Assembly: GCF_040730185.1 (NCBI RefSeq)
Contig: NZ_CP160402.1
Coordinates: 6,820,001 to 6,884,000 of the forward strand
Length of the DNA: 64,000 nucleotides
From: Streptomyces sp. Je 1-332
GTDB lineage: Bacteria; Actinomycetota; Actinomycetes; Streptomycetales; Streptomycetaceae
Direction of reading: 5' to 3'
The position numbers and the translations under genes are program-made. Of the stretch, positions 1 to 9,148 are shown in pieces (the first letter of the stretch is position 1; each line of letters begins with the position of its first letter). The notes beneath the pieces are model-generated. The model saw nothing but the letters and a program-made list of their open reading frames with translations, searched no databases and was not told the DNA's origin.

Positions 1-459
1 GTAGTTGTAGCCCTCTCCCGACGCGTGCGTCAGCTTGGCCACCATGCCGAGCACGATCGCCGCGAACAGCACGAGATACATCAGCTTGTCGTTGGCGGTC
101 GTCGCCCGGAACACCGGCGCGTTCGTGCGCCGCCGGTAGAGCAGCAGCAGGATGCCGAGCACCAGCAGAATCCCCGCCGCCGTGCCGCCGTACAGCGAGA
201 ACAGGTGGTACGTGTGCTCGCTCACGCCCACCTTCTCCGTCCACGACTCCGGGACGAAGAGCCCCACCAGGTGTCCGACGATCACGAACAGGATCCCGTA
301 ATGGAACATCGGCGAGGCGATGTTGAGCAGCTTCGACTCGTAGACCTGCGAAGAGCGCGTCGTCCAGCCGAACTTGTCGTAGCGGTAGCGCCACAGGAGG
401 CCCGCCACAAGGAGGACGAAGGCCACGTACGGGATGACGCCCCACAGCAGCGTTCTCAT
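1..459 (-). CDS. narI: Respiratory nitrate reductase gamma subunit, partial (3' end beyond window)
   Basis: This is the membrane cytochrome b subunit that takes electrons from menaquinol and passes them to NarH. Reading from the ATG at 459, 153 codons are present, whereas NarI is usually about 240 residues, so the C-terminal third lies outside the window. Hydrophobic segments begin right after the MRTLLWGVIPY start. Two histidines in the segment around PMFHYGILFVIVGHLVG fit the first pair of haem b ligands; a further histidine-bearing segment (HTYHLFSLYGG) follows. The ATG overlaps the narJ stop as TGATG, which implies translational coupling. It is the last gene of narGHJI. Identification is firm; only the missing end is unknown. 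Confidence 0.95.
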   Translation of the reverse strand, partial: MRTLLWGVIPYVAFVLLVAGLLWRYRYDKFGWTTRSSQVYESKLLNIASPMFHYGILFVIVGHLVGLFVPESWTEKVGVSEHTYHLFSLYGGTAAGILLVLGILLLLYRRRTNAPVFRATTANDKLMYLVLFAAIVLGMVAKLTHASGEGYNY

Positions 460-1028
460 CAGTGCTCCCCGATCAGTGCGAAGGGTTCAAGGCCGACGTC
501 CTCCCGCGGTGGCCCCGACCGGGCAAGCGCCTGTGCCTCGGCCCGGTCCTTCGGCGAGGGGCCGGGCAGCGTCGAACAGACCGCCTGGAGGACGGACGCG
601 TAGGGCGTGCCGAAGTCGGTGAGGGCAAGCCGCAGCAGCTCAAGGCCCGGTCGATGTTCCTCCAGGAGGACAGGGCCCGCGTGCGCGGAGAACTCCAGGA
701 CCGCGGGCAGGAAGTCCGGCAGCTCCTCGCCGGTGAACTCCAGGCCGTGCTGCCGGTAGACCTCCTTGAAGCGCACCAGTGCCATGCCGCGCCGCCGCGT
801 GTCACCGTCGCGCCACCAGCTCAGATAGAGGCTGTGGCGGTTCTTGAAGTCGAAGACCTGGACGTAGTGCGCGGCAAGGTCGGAGGGTTCGGTCGCCGCC
901 GCGTGCGTCAGGAAGCCCTGCAACTCCGGTGCCGCAGCCGTCAGTTGCGGCAGCAGGCCACGAAACTCCTCGTCCGGGTAGGCCAGGCAGTGCGCGGCTG
1001 CCTGGTAGAGCACGGCGTGGTCGCTCAC
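459..1028 (-). CDS. narJ: Nitrate reductase molybdenum cofactor assembly chaperone
   Basis: A 189-residue NarJ chaperone, which in known systems holds apo-NarGH in the cytoplasm until the molybdenum cofactor and the proximal iron-sulfur cluster are inserted. The start chosen is GTG (VSDHAVLYQAAAHCLAYPDE), because it overlaps the narH stop as GTGA and gives the usual family length; a longer upstream reading would run into narH. The TorD/NarJ-like helical body includes the segment YVQVFDFKNRHSLYLSWW, typical of actinobacterial NarJ. The stop overlaps the narI start. No odd features. Confidence 0.95.
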   Translation of the reverse strand: MSDHAVLYQAAAHCLAYPDEEFRGLLPQLTAAAPELQGFLTHAAATEPSDLAAHYVQVFDFKNRHSLYLSWWRDGDTRRRGMALVRFKEVYRQHGLEFTGEELPDFLPAVLEFSAHAGPVLLEEHRPGLELLRLALTDFGTPYASVLQAVCSTLPGPSPKDRAEAQALARSGPPREDVGLEPFALIGEH

Positions 1029-2638
1029 AGAGTGTCCTTGTCGGTCGCGGAGGGCTGCTCGTCGGCGGTCTGCCGGTCCCGCAGGGTGTGGAAGTTCTCG
1101 ATGGTCACGAGCGGCAACTGCTTGCGGCCCGAGTCCTGCCCGAACGGGCCGTCCCCGCCCGCCCCCGGACCGCCCTCGAAGTCGAGGCTGCACGAGTCCG
1201 GCAGCGCGGACTCCTCCAGACGCTGCGCGTCACCGACCGCCGCGGTCGGAATCACGTAACGGTCCTCGTACTTGGCGATGGCGAGCAGCCGGTACATCTC
1301 CTCGATCTCCTGGCCCGACATGCCCACGGCCTCGGCCACCGAACTCTCGGGCCGGTCACCGAGGTTGATGGCCCGCATGTGCGCCCGCATCGCCGCCAGC
1401 TTCTCCAACGAGGCCCGCACCGGGCCCACATCACCGGCCGTGAAGATCTCCGCCAGGTATTCGAGCGGGATGCGCAGGGTGTCGATCGCGCCGAAGAGGT
1501 TGTCCAGGTCCTCGCCGTCGTGCCCGGTCTCGCTCAGCGCGTCCACGACCGGGGAGAGCGGCGGGATGTACCAGACCATCGGCATCGTCCGGTACTCCGG
1601 ATGCAGCGGGAGCGCCACCTTGTACGTGCTGATCAGCGCGTGCACGGGGGAGCGGCGTGCCGCCTCGATCCAGTCGTGGCCGATCCCGGCTCGCTCGGCC
1701 TCGCGCCGCACCTCGGGATCCTCCGGGTCGAGGAAGACCCCCAACTGGGCCTCGTACAGAGCCTTGTCGTCCTGCACGGATGCCGCTTCCGTCACCTTGT
1801 CGGCGTCGTAGAGGATCACGCCGAGGTACCGGAGGCGTCCCACGCACGTCTCCGAGCAGACGGTGGGCAGGCCCACCTCCAGGCGCGGGTAGCACATCGT
1901 GCACTTCTCGGCCTTGCCGGTGCGGTGGTTGAAGTACACCTTCTTGTACGGGCACCCCGTCACGCACTTGCGCCAGCCGCGGCAGCTGTCCTGGTCGACC
2001 AGGACGATGCCGTCCTCCTCGCGCTTGTACATCGCGCCGGACGGACACGACGCCACGCATGACGGGTTCAGGCAGTGCTCGCAGATCCGCGGCAGATAGA
2101 ACATGAAGGTCTGCTCGAAGGCGAACTTCACCTTCTCCGCGGCTTTTTCACGGGTCTTGGCGACCATCGGGTCGAGGTCGCCGTACTCGGTGGCGCCGCC
2201 CAGGTTGTCGTCCCAGTTGGACGACCACTCGATCTTCATGGGCTTGCCGCTGATCAGCGAGCGCGGCTCCGCCACCGGGTAGTCGTCGCCCAGCGGGGCG
2301 TCGGTGAGGTTCTTGTACTCGTACGTCCAGGGCTCGTAGTAGTCCTTGATCTCCGGCAGCTTCGGGTTGGAGAAGATCTCCAGGAGGGCCTTGATCCGGC
2401 CGCCGTTCTTGAGCTTCAGGGCGCCCTTCTTGTTCAGCTCCCAGCCACCGCGCCACTTCTCCTGGTCCTCGTAGCGGCGAGGGTAGCCCTGGCCCGGACG
2501 GGTCTCGACGTTGTTGAACCAGACGTACTCCATGCCGTCGCGGTTGGTCCACGCCTGCTTGCAGGTGACGGAGCAGGTGTGGCAGCCGATGCACTTGTCG
2601 AGGTTCATGACCATCGCGATCTGTGCCATAACGCGCAT
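1025..2638 (-). CDS. narH: Respiratory nitrate reductase beta subunit
   Basis: A 537-residue iron-sulfur electron-transfer subunit that links NarI haem to NarG. Starting at ATG 2638 (MRVMAQIAMVMNLDKC), which overlaps the narG stop, the first cluster motif has Cys16, Cys19, Cys22 and Cys26 (CIGCHTCSVTC). Further clusters are visible in CEHCLNPSCVASC, in CRGWRKCVTGC (tryptophan in place of a cysteine, the NarH [3Fe-4S] signature) and in CTMCYPRLEVG. An alternative ATG lies nine bases downstream at 2629, but the upstream one matches the conserved N-terminus of actinobacterial NarH. There is no signal peptide, consistent with a cytoplasm-facing complex. Confidence 0.97.
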   Translation of the reverse strand: MRVMAQIAMVMNLDKCIGCHTCSVTCKQAWTNRDGMEYVWFNNVETRPGQGYPRRYEDQEKWRGGWELNKKGALKLKNGGRIKALLEIFSNPKLPEIKDYYEPWTYEYKNLTDAPLGDDYPVAEPRSLISGKPMKIEWSSNWDDNLGGATEYGDLDPMVAKTREKAAEKVKFAFEQTFMFYLPRICEHCLNPSCVASCPSGAMYKREEDGIVLVDQDSCRGWRKCVTGCPYKKVYFNHRTGKAEKCTMCYPRLEVGLPTVCSETCVGRLRYLGVILYDADKVTEAASVQDDKALYEAQLGVFLDPEDPEVRREAERAGIGHDWIEAARRSPVHALISTYKVALPLHPEYRTMPMVWYIPPLSPVVDALSETGHDGEDLDNLFGAIDTLRIPLEYLAEIFTAGDVGPVRASLEKLAAMRAHMRAINLGDRPESSVAEAVGMSGQEIEEMYRLLAIAKYEDRYVIPTAAVGDAQRLEESALPDSCSLDFEGGPGAGGDGPFGQDSGRKQLPLVTIENFHTLRDRQTADEQPSATDKDTL

Positions 2639-5600
2639 CAGTACTGAACCTCCTGGCTGCGGCGGCGGATGACCGTCACCTCGTCGCGCTGGTTGCCCGT
2701 CGGGCCCAGGTAGTTGAAGGCCCACGACAACTGGGCGTATCCGCCGATGAGATGGGACGGCTTGAGGATGAGACGGGTCAGGGAGTTGTGGATGCCGCCG
2801 CGCTTGCCGGTGGTTTCGGTCTTGGGGACGTTGACCGTGCGTTCCTGCGCGTGGTGCATGTAGACCGTGCCGGCCGGCATCCGGTGCGAGACGACCGCCC
2901 GCGCGACCACCACGCCGTTGCGGTTGACCGCCTCGATCCAGTCGTTGTCCTTCACGCCGATCGCCTCGGCGTCCTGCGGCGACATCCAGATGCACTGCCC
3001 GCCCCGGGAGAGCGACAGCATGAAGAGGTTGTCCTGGTACTCGGAGTGGATGGACCACTTGTTGTGCGGGGTGAGGTAACGGACCGTCACCTCTGCCTCA
3101 CCGTCCGGGCCGAGCTGTGGCTCCCCGAACAGGCGGTTCATGTCCAGGGGCGGCCGGTAGACGGGCATCGCCTCGCCCAGCTCGTGGATCCAGTCGTGGT
3201 CGAGGAAGAAGTGCTGGCGCCCGGTGAGTGTGTGCCAGGGCTTGAGGTGCTCGGTGTTGAGCGTGAACGCCGTGTAGCGCCGCCCGCCCGCCTCGCTGCC
3301 CGACCACTCGGGGGAGGTGATCACGGGAACGGGCGCCGCCTGCGTGTCGGCGTACGTGATCCGCTTGCCCTCGTGCTCGGCGGCCAGGTGCGCCATCTCC
3401 TGGCCCGTACGCGCCTCCAGGGTGTGGAAGCCCTGCGTGGCGAGGCGCCCGTTGGTCGTGCCGGACAGCGCGAGGATGGTGTTCGCCGCCTTCACCGCCG
3501 TGTCCAGGGCGGGGCGTCCGTCCGCGGGCCCGCCGCGTACGACGCCGTTGCGTTCGCGCAGCTCGTCGACCTCCTGGTCGGGCCGCAGGGCGATGCCCTT
3601 CGCGGGCAGGCCCAGCTTCTCCGCCAGCGGGCCGAGCGCCGCGAACTTCGCGCCGATCGCCGTGTAGTCACGCTCGACCACCGTCAGGCCCGGCATCGTC
3701 TTGCCGGGGATCGCCTCGCACTCGCCCTTGCGCCAGTCCAGGACGACACCGCCGGGCTGGGCCGTCTCGCCGGGGGTGTCGTGCTGGAGGGCGGTGGCGA
3801 CGACGTCCTTGCGTACGCCGAGATGGTCCACGGAGAGCTCGCTGAGCCGTTCCGCGATCGCCTTGAACGTGTCGAAGTCGGTGCGGGCCTGCCAGGGCGG
3901 GTCGACCGCCGGAGTGAAGGAGTGGACGTAGGGGTGCATGTCCGTGGAGGACAGGTCGTGCTTCTCGTACCAGGTCGCCGCGGGCAGGACCACGTCCGAG
4001 AGCAGCGTCGACGACGTCTGGCGGAAGTCGAGGGAGACGAGCAGGTCGAGCTTCCCCTCGGGCGCCTCGTCGTGCCAGGTCACCGTCGAGGGCCGCTCGT
4101 CGGGCGCCGCCTCCTCCGCCCGCAGCGAGGAGTGCGTGCCGAGCAGATGCTTGGTGAAGTACTCGGCGCCCTTGGCCGACGAGCCGAGCAGGTTGGCGCG
4201 CCACAGGGTCAGGACGCGCGGCCAGTTCTCGGGGGCGTCCGGGTCCTCGCAGGCGAAGTTGAGGGTGCCGGCCTTGAGCTCGTCGACGACATTGGCGACC
4301 GGGTCGCCGGAGGCACCCGAAGTGTCGCCCAGGTCAAGGGAGTTGCGGTCGAAGGTCGGGTAGGAGGGCATCCAGCCCGTGCGCGCCGACAGGGCCAGGC
4401 AGTCGGCGCCCGTCATCCCCGCGAACCGTCCCTCGCCGAGGGGCGAGGCGAGCACGTCCGCCGCGAACTTGTCGTAGCGCCACTGGTCGGTGTTCAGGAA
4501 CCAGTACGCGGCGCCGATCATCTGCCGTGGCGGCCTGCTCCAGTCGTTGGCGCTGGCCAGCGTCGCCCAGCCGGTCGCCGGGCGGCACTTCTCCTGCCCC
4601 ACGTAGTGCGCCCAGCCGCCGCCGTTGCGGCCCTGGCAGCCGGTCAGCTGGAGCAGCGCCAGGAAGGCGCGGTAGATCGTCTCGGAGTGGAACCAGTGGT
4701 TGGTCCCCGCGCCCATCAGGATCATGCAGCGTCCGCGTGACTTCTCGGCGGTCTGCGCGAATTCCCGCGCGATCTTCACCGCCTTCGCGGCCGGGACCGA
4801 GGTGTGCGCCTCCTGCCAGCCCGGGGTGCCGGGCGCGTCGGCGTCCTCGTACGAAGAAGGCCACTCGCCCGGGAGGCCCTCGCGTCCGACGCCGTACTGC
4901 GCGAGCAGCAGGTCGAAGACCGTCGTGACCAGCGGTCCGTCCTGGCCGCCGAGCCGCGTGGCGGGCACCCCGCGGCTGACGATCTCGCCCCGCCCCTGGC
5001 CGTGCGTGCCGCCCTCGGTGTCGAAGCGGGGGAGCAGCACCTCGACGCCGGTCGCCACCTCGGAGTCGTGCAGGGTGAGTTGCGGCTTGATGTTGCCGAG
5101 CTCCAGATTCCACTTGCCCTTGCCGGAGTCGGTCCAGCGGAAGCCGAGCGAACCGTTCGGGACGGCGGGTTGCCCGGTGTTCTCGTCCAGGACCGCCGTC
5201 TTCCAGTCGCCGCCCTCACCGCTCTGGCCGAGGTCGGTCGCGCGCAGGAACTTCGACGGGACGTACGCGCCGTCCCGCTCGGTCAGTGTCACCAGGAACG
5301 GCAGGTCGGTGAACTTGCGCACGTAGTCCGTGAAGAAGTCCGTCTGCCGGTCGACGAAGAACTCCTTGAGGATGACGTGGCCCATCGCGATGGCCAGGGC
5401 GCCGTCCGTGCCGGGGTGCGGGTGCAGCCACTCGTCGGCGAACTTCGTGTTGTCCGCGTAGTCGGGGGACACGGCCACGACCTTCTGGCCGCGATAGCGC
5501 GCCTCGGCCATCCAGTGCGCGTCCGGCGTTCGCGTCACCGGGACGTTCGAGCCCCACATCATCAGATACGCCGCGTCCCACCAGTCACCCGACTCCGGTA

Positions 5601-6330
5601 CGTCGGTCTGGTCGCCGAAGACCTGCGGCGATGCGACCGGAAGGTCCGCGTACCAGTCGTAGAAGGACAACATGGGCGCGCCGATCAGCGACATGAAGCG
5701 GGCGCCCGCCGCGTGCGACACCATCGACATCGCGGGGATGGGGGAGAAGCCCGCCACCCGGTCGGGGCCGTGCGTCTTGATCGTGTGGACGTGCGCCGCC
5801 GCGATGATCTCCACGGCCTCGTCCCAGGTCGCCCGCACGAGCCCGCCCTTGCCGCGCGCCTGCTGGTATCTGCGGCGCCGCTCAGGGTCGCTCTGGATGT
5901 CGGCCCACGCGAGCACCGGGTCCTTGAGCCGGGACTTCGCCTCCCGGTACATCTCCAGGAGCACGCCGCGCAGGTACGGGTAGCGCACGCGGGTCGGCGA
6001 GTACGTGTACCAGGAGAACGCGGCGCCGCGGGGGCAGCCGCGCGGCTCGTACTCGGGCCGGTCGGGGCCGACGCTCGGATAGTCCGTCTGCTGGGTCTCC
6101 CAGGTGATGATGCCGTCCTTGACGTACACCTTCCAGCGGCAGGAGCCCGTGCAGTTCACGCCGTGCGTCGAGTTCACGACCTTGTCGTGGCTCCACCGGT
6201 CCCGGTAGAAGGCGTCCGCGTCCCGGCCGCCGACGAGACCGATGCTGTGCAGGTCGGGGGCGGCGGTGCCGCGGCGGAAGAACTTTCCCGCACGCAGCAG
6301 CGCGGCGCCGGGCTCGGTCGTCTCTGTCAC
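2638..6330 (-). CDS. narG: Respiratory nitrate reductase alpha (catalytic) subunit
   Basis: The 1230-residue Mo-bis-MGD subunit that reduces nitrate to nitrite. The start is GTG at 6330. The N-terminal FS0 cluster ligands are visible as His56, Cys60, Cys64 and Cys99 (STHGVNCTGSC ... RGCPRG). The molybdenum-ligand aspartate is in the conserved segment FYDWYADLP. There is no twin-arginine signal, so this is the cytoplasm-facing NarG type rather than periplasmic NapA. It heads narGHJI, with every junction in the operon overlapping. Streptomyces are known to carry several nar operons used at different developmental stages; which one this is cannot be decided from sequence alone. Confidence 0.97.
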   Translation of the reverse strand: MTETTEPGAALLRAGKFFRRGTAAPDLHSIGLVGGRDADAFYRDRWSHDKVVNSTHGVNCTGSCRWKVYVKDGIITWETQQTDYPSVGPDRPEYEPRGCPRGAAFSWYTYSPTRVRYPYLRGVLLEMYREAKSRLKDPVLAWADIQSDPERRRRYQQARGKGGLVRATWDEAVEIIAAAHVHTIKTHGPDRVAGFSPIPAMSMVSHAAGARFMSLIGAPMLSFYDWYADLPVASPQVFGDQTDVPESGDWWDAAYLMMWGSNVPVTRTPDAHWMAEARYRGQKVVAVSPDYADNTKFADEWLHPHPGTDGALAIAMGHVILKEFFVDRQTDFFTDYVRKFTDLPFLVTLTERDGAYVPSKFLRATDLGQSGEGGDWKTAVLDENTGQPAVPNGSLGFRWTDSGKGKWNLELGNIKPQLTLHDSEVATGVEVLLPRFDTEGGTHGQGRGEIVSRGVPATRLGGQDGPLVTTVFDLLLAQYGVGREGLPGEWPSSYEDADAPGTPGWQEAHTSVPAAKAVKIAREFAQTAEKSRGRCMILMGAGTNHWFHSETIYRAFLALLQLTGCQGRNGGGWAHYVGQEKCRPATGWATLASANDWSRPPRQMIGAAYWFLNTDQWRYDKFAADVLASPLGEGRFAGMTGADCLALSARTGWMPSYPTFDRNSLDLGDTSGASGDPVANVVDELKAGTLNFACEDPDAPENWPRVLTLWRANLLGSSAKGAEYFTKHLLGTHSSLRAEEAAPDERPSTVTWHDEAPEGKLDLLVSLDFRQTSSTLLSDVVLPAATWYEKHDLSSTDMHPYVHSFTPAVDPPWQARTDFDTFKAIAERLSELSVDHLGVRKDVVATALQHDTPGETAQPGGVVLDWRKGECEAIPGKTMPGLTVVERDYTAIGAKFAALGPLAEKLGLPAKGIALRPDQEVDELRERNGVVRGGPADGRPALDTAVKAANTILALSGTTNGRLATQGFHTLEARTGQEMAHLAAEHEGKRITYADTQAAPVPVITSPEWSGSEAGGRRYTAFTLNTEHLKPWHTLTGRQHFFLDHDWIHELGEAMPVYRPPLDMNRLFGEPQLGPDGEAEVTVRYLTPHNKWSIHSEYQDNLFMLSLSRGGQCIWMSPQDAEAIGVKDNDWIEAVNRNGVVVARAVVSHRMPAGTVYMHHAQERTVNVPKTETTGKRGGIHNSLTRLILKPSHLIGGYAQLSWAFNYLGPTGNQRDEVTVIRRRSQEVQY

Positions 6331-6339
6331 CCTTGAGCT

Positions 6340-6370
6340 CCCTAGGTCTGCCTTTCAACGAACCTAGGTC
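6340..6370. promoter_or_regulatory. Paired CCTAGGTC sites upstream of narG
   Basis: CCTAGGTC occurs twice in direct orientation, at 6341-6348 and 6363-6370, 22 bp apart, which is about two helical turns. Each contains the palindrome CCTAGG. They lie 10-40 bp upstream of the narG start, inside the 230-bp spacer between divergent narG and the gene at 6561. The phasing suggests a dimeric regulator bound on one face of the DNA; the regulator is unknown. Confidence 0.4.
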
Positions 6371-6560
6371 CGGGGCGGCGGGGGCACACGGCGGCGACCG
6401 CCGTACGGGTTGCGGGGACGCTCGTGGCGTCGGCGCTTACGTCCGAGGTAATCGACCCCCGCATGCGGTCCCGGCAGGGTGGTCCCACCGGACCCGGTCC
6501 GGCGCACTCCGGACCGGTTCCGGCCCCCCTTTCCCTGTAGCTGCCTGGAGGCCACCCGTC

Positions 6561-6980
6561 ATGTCCACGTACTCCGCGCACCCCCTCACCGCACTGGCCC
6601 GCACGAACGACCCGAAGACGATGCTGCGCCGCTTCCTCGCCCTCGACGCGGTCGTGACCACCGGGAACGGCCTCGCGTACACCGCGGCCTCGGGCCCGCT
6701 CGGCCGCTTCCTCGGGGTCGACGCGGGGCTCCTGCTCGGCCTCGGTATCTTCCTCACGCTGTACGGCGCGGGCGTCGGCTGCCTCGCGGCACGCAAGAGC
6801 CCGCCCGCGCTGCCCGTCCGGGCGGTGATCGAGGCGAACGCCGCCTGGACGGTGCTCAGTGTCGTCGCCCTGATCGCCTGGCTGACGCCCAGCACCGCGG
6901 GCGCCGTGTGGATCCCTCTTCAGGCCGTGACGGTCGGAGGCTTCGCCGCCCTGCAGTACGCGGCGCTGCGGTCGGTCTGA
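6561..6980 (+). CDS. Small integral membrane protein, unknown function
   Basis: A 139-residue protein with about four hydrophobic segments (around residues 25-45, 50-72, 85-108 and 112-135), starting MSTYSAHPLTAL. The start is fixed by a good ribosome-binding site, CTGGAGG, ten bases before the ATG. A family of short actinobacterial four-helix membrane proteins looks like this, but I do not recognise a named function. It is divergent from narG and converges with the regulator at 6982, with only one base between the two stop codons. Nothing in it links it to nitrate respiration beyond position. Confidence 0.75.
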   Translation: MSTYSAHPLTALARTNDPKTMLRRFLALDAVVTTGNGLAYTAASGPLGRFLGVDAGLLLGLGIFLTLYGAGVGCLAARKSPPALPVRAVIEANAAWTVLSVVALIAWLTPSTAGAVWIPLQAVTVGGFAALQYAALRSV

Positions 6981-6981
6981 C

Positions 6982-7800
6982 TCAGGACGCCGACTGGAGG
7001 TACTTGACCGTCGCGGGGTCGGCCGGGAGCAGCGTCTCGATGGCCAGCTCGGCGACCGTCACGTCCATGGGGGTGTTGAAGGTGGCGATCGACGAGATGA
7101 AGGACAGCAGCCGCCCGTCGTGCTCGATGCGCAGGGGCAGCGCGAAGTACGGAACGCCGCTCTGCGGCCCGTCGGCCTCGAACACGTCGACACCGGGGTC
7201 CTCCACCGGGTACGCCGCCACCTCCTCGTACACCGCACGCAACGCGTCCGAACGCTGCAGCGCGATCTGCCGCTCCATCTGGTGCAGCAGATGCCCGCGC
7301 CACTCGCGCAGATTGCGGATCCTGGGGGCGAGGCCCTCCGGGTGGAGCGTGAGCCGCATGGCGTTGAGCGGCGGCTTGAGGAGGTGCTCGGGGATGCCGT
7401 CGAGGATCATGGCGATGCCACGGTTCGCCGCGATCACGTCGTACGTCGCGTCGATGACCAGGGCGGGGTAGGGCTCGTAGCCGCGCAGGAGCTGCTCAAG
7501 GCCCTCCCGCAGGGCGCCCATCGAAGGGTCGTCCATCGGGGTCTCGCGGAACCGGGGCGCGTAACCGGCCGCGAGGAGCAGCGAGTTGCGGTCCCGTACG
7601 GGGACGTCGAGGTGCTCGGCGAGGCGCAGCACGATCTCCTCGCTCGGGCGTGACCTGCCGGTCTCGATGAAGCTGATGTGCCGTGCCGAGGAGCCGGCGC
7701 GCAACGCGAGCTCCAGCTGGCTCACCTTGCGCCGCTCGCGCCAACCGCGCAGCAGCGGGCCGATGCCGGTACTTTCCTTGGTGGACGCGGCAGTTGTCAT
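6982..7800 (-). CDS. Helix-turn-helix regulator with MmyB-like ligand-binding domain
   Basis: A 272-residue cytoplasmic regulator. Residues 14-72 form an XRE helix-turn-helix (VSQLELALRAGSSARHISFI), followed by the MmyB-type ligand-binding domain (PAS-like, about residues 95-270; PALVIDATYDVIAANRG, YFALPLRIEHDGRLLSFIS). Members of this family in Streptomyces usually control an adjacent oxidoreductase or act in antibiotic clusters, and ligands are mostly unknown. The start is the ATG at 7800 (MTTAASTKES); a longer reading to 7917 would overlap the spacer and has a poor context. The gene is divergent from the pterin dehydratase at 7945, so that 144-bp spacer probably carries both promoters. Confidence 0.88.
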   Translation of the reverse strand: MTTAASTKESTGIGPLLRGWRERRKVSQLELALRAGSSARHISFIETGRSRPSEEIVLRLAEHLDVPVRDRNSLLLAAGYAPRFRETPMDDPSMGALREGLEQLLRGYEPYPALVIDATYDVIAANRGIAMILDGIPEHLLKPPLNAMRLTLHPEGLAPRIRNLREWRGHLLHQMERQIALQRSDALRAVYEEVAAYPVEDPGVDVFEADGPQSGVPYFALPLRIEHDGRLLSFISSIATFNTPMDVTVAELAIETLLPADPATVKYLQSAS

Positions 7801-7944
7801 ACCCAGACAGTAATCCACGGCTCCTTGCCCGGCGGCGGCTTGATCAGGGTCTCGCGCAGGGTGCTGTGGCAGGCTGAGGCACAAGGGATACAGACACATG
7901 CGCCGCGCCGTACGCACACCACTCGGAAGGGAAGGGGCGCGGCC

Positions 7945-8250
7945 ATGCCGGTCGAACCACTGTCACAGAAGGACGTCGAGGAGCGGCTCGCGGAGCTGCC
8001 CGGCTGGTCACTCGAAGGCGACCGGATCACCCGCTCCTTCCAGCTGGGCTCCCACTTCGCGGCGACCGCGATGGTGGTGCACATCGCGCAGATCCAGGAG
8101 GACCTCGACCACCACTCCGATCTGACGCTGGGCTACAACACCGTCTCCCTGTCCGTGCACACGCACAGCGTGGGCGGCGCCCTCACCGCGCTCGACTTCG
8201 AACTGGCCCGCCGGGTGGAAGAGCTGGCGGCCGGACACCGGGCGGCCTGA
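7945..8250 (+). CDS. 4a-hydroxytetrahydrobiopterin dehydratase (pterin-4a-carbinolamine dehydratase)
   Basis: A 101-residue PCD/DCoH-family protein that dehydrates 4a-hydroxytetrahydropterin to quinonoid dihydropterin, recycling pterin cofactor. The active-site signature is visible as EDLDHHSDLTLGYNTV, with the paired histidines, followed by SVHTHSVGGALTALD. Length is normal for the family. The start ATG follows GGAAGGGG. No aromatic amino acid hydroxylase is visible nearby, so a role in molybdopterin or folate-type pterin metabolism is possible but only inferred. The methyltransferase at 8257 follows after six bases and is probably co-transcribed. Confidence 0.92.
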   Translation: MPVEPLSQKDVEERLAELPGWSLEGDRITRSFQLGSHFAATAMVVHIAQIQEDLDHHSDLTLGYNTVSLSVHTHSVGGALTALDFELARRVEELAAGHRAA

Positions 8251-8256
8251 GCGAGC

Positions 8257-9012
8257 ATGCTGGACTACGGCAAGGAAGCGGACCGCTATGACGCGTCGCG
8301 CGGCGGCGAGCCGCGCGCCGACGCCGCTGCCGCAGCGGTCCTGGGCCTGCTGCCGCCGGACGCCCGCACTCTCCTGGACGTCGCCTGCGGCACGGGCCTC
8401 GTCACCCGACGCCTGGCGGGGACGGGCCTGCGGGTGACCGGAGTGGACTCGGCGCACAACATGGCGCGCATGGCGTCGGGCCGGCTGCCGGGAGCCGTCG
8501 TCCTGGGCGACAGCCGCCGGCTCCCCTTCCCCGATGCCTCGTTCGACGCGGTGTGCACGGTGTGGCTGCTCCATCTGCTCTCCGGCGCGCAGGAGACGAG
8601 GGCGGTGGTCGCCGAGTGCGCGCGGGTGCTGCGGCCCGGCGGCGTGTTCGTCACGACCGTCGACAAGGCCGCGGCGCACGACGTCGGCAGCGACATCGAC
8701 GCCGTGCTCGCCCCACGTCCGGTGCGCCCCGCGGTCGACCGCGGCCGGGCGGTCGAGGCGTACGCGGCCGCCCATGGCCTGGCACCGTCCGGCGAGGCCT
8801 GCTTCCGGGGCCACGGCCAGGGCCGTACGCCCCGCTCCACGATCGAGGACCTCCACCGGGGATGGTTCACCAGCATCCCACCGGACGGCCCCCTGGCGGC
8901 ACGCCTCACGGAGGGCCTGGCCGCCCTCCCCGACCAGGAAGTACCGCGCGCCGACCCACGGTTCACGCTCAGGGCGTTCCGGATGCCGTCCCCGAGGCCG
9001 CCCGTCGCGTGA
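8257..9012 (+). CDS. Class I SAM-dependent methyltransferase
   Basis: A 251-residue Rossmann-fold methyltransferase. Motif I is LLDVACGTG (residues 39-47), the acidic post-I strand is VTGVDSAHNM, and the motif around PFPDASFDAVCTVWLLHLL is typical of the Methyltransf_11 group. The starting segment LDYGKEADRYDASRGG is the usual N-terminal substrate-cap helix. The substrate is unknown. It follows the pterin dehydratase by six bases and has no clear ribosome-binding site, which argues for coupling. Confidence 0.88.
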   Translation: MLDYGKEADRYDASRGGEPRADAAAAAVLGLLPPDARTLLDVACGTGLVTRRLAGTGLRVTGVDSAHNMARMASGRLPGAVVLGDSRRLPFPDASFDAVCTVWLLHLLSGAQETRAVVAECARVLRPGGVFVTTVDKAAAHDVGSDIDAVLAPRPVRPAVDRGRAVEAYAAAHGLAPSGEACFRGHGQGRTPRSTIEDLHRGWFTSIPPDGPLAARLTEGLAALPDQEVPRADPRFTLRAFRMPSPRPPVA

Positions 9013-9148
9013 ACCTGCCTCGGCCGGCCCGTCGAGTTTGCCGAAACCGCAAGGCGACTGGCCGACGGGAAGGCACCGGAGCAAGGTGGACACGACCCAG
9101 GACCCCAGGGACCCGACCGATCCCGGACAACAAAGGCGGCGCCACCCG

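Noticed and set aside
2752..6336. Long plus-strand frames opposite narG
   Set aside because: narG is complete and conserved on the minus strand; the antisense frames show no family motif and no ribosome-binding site.
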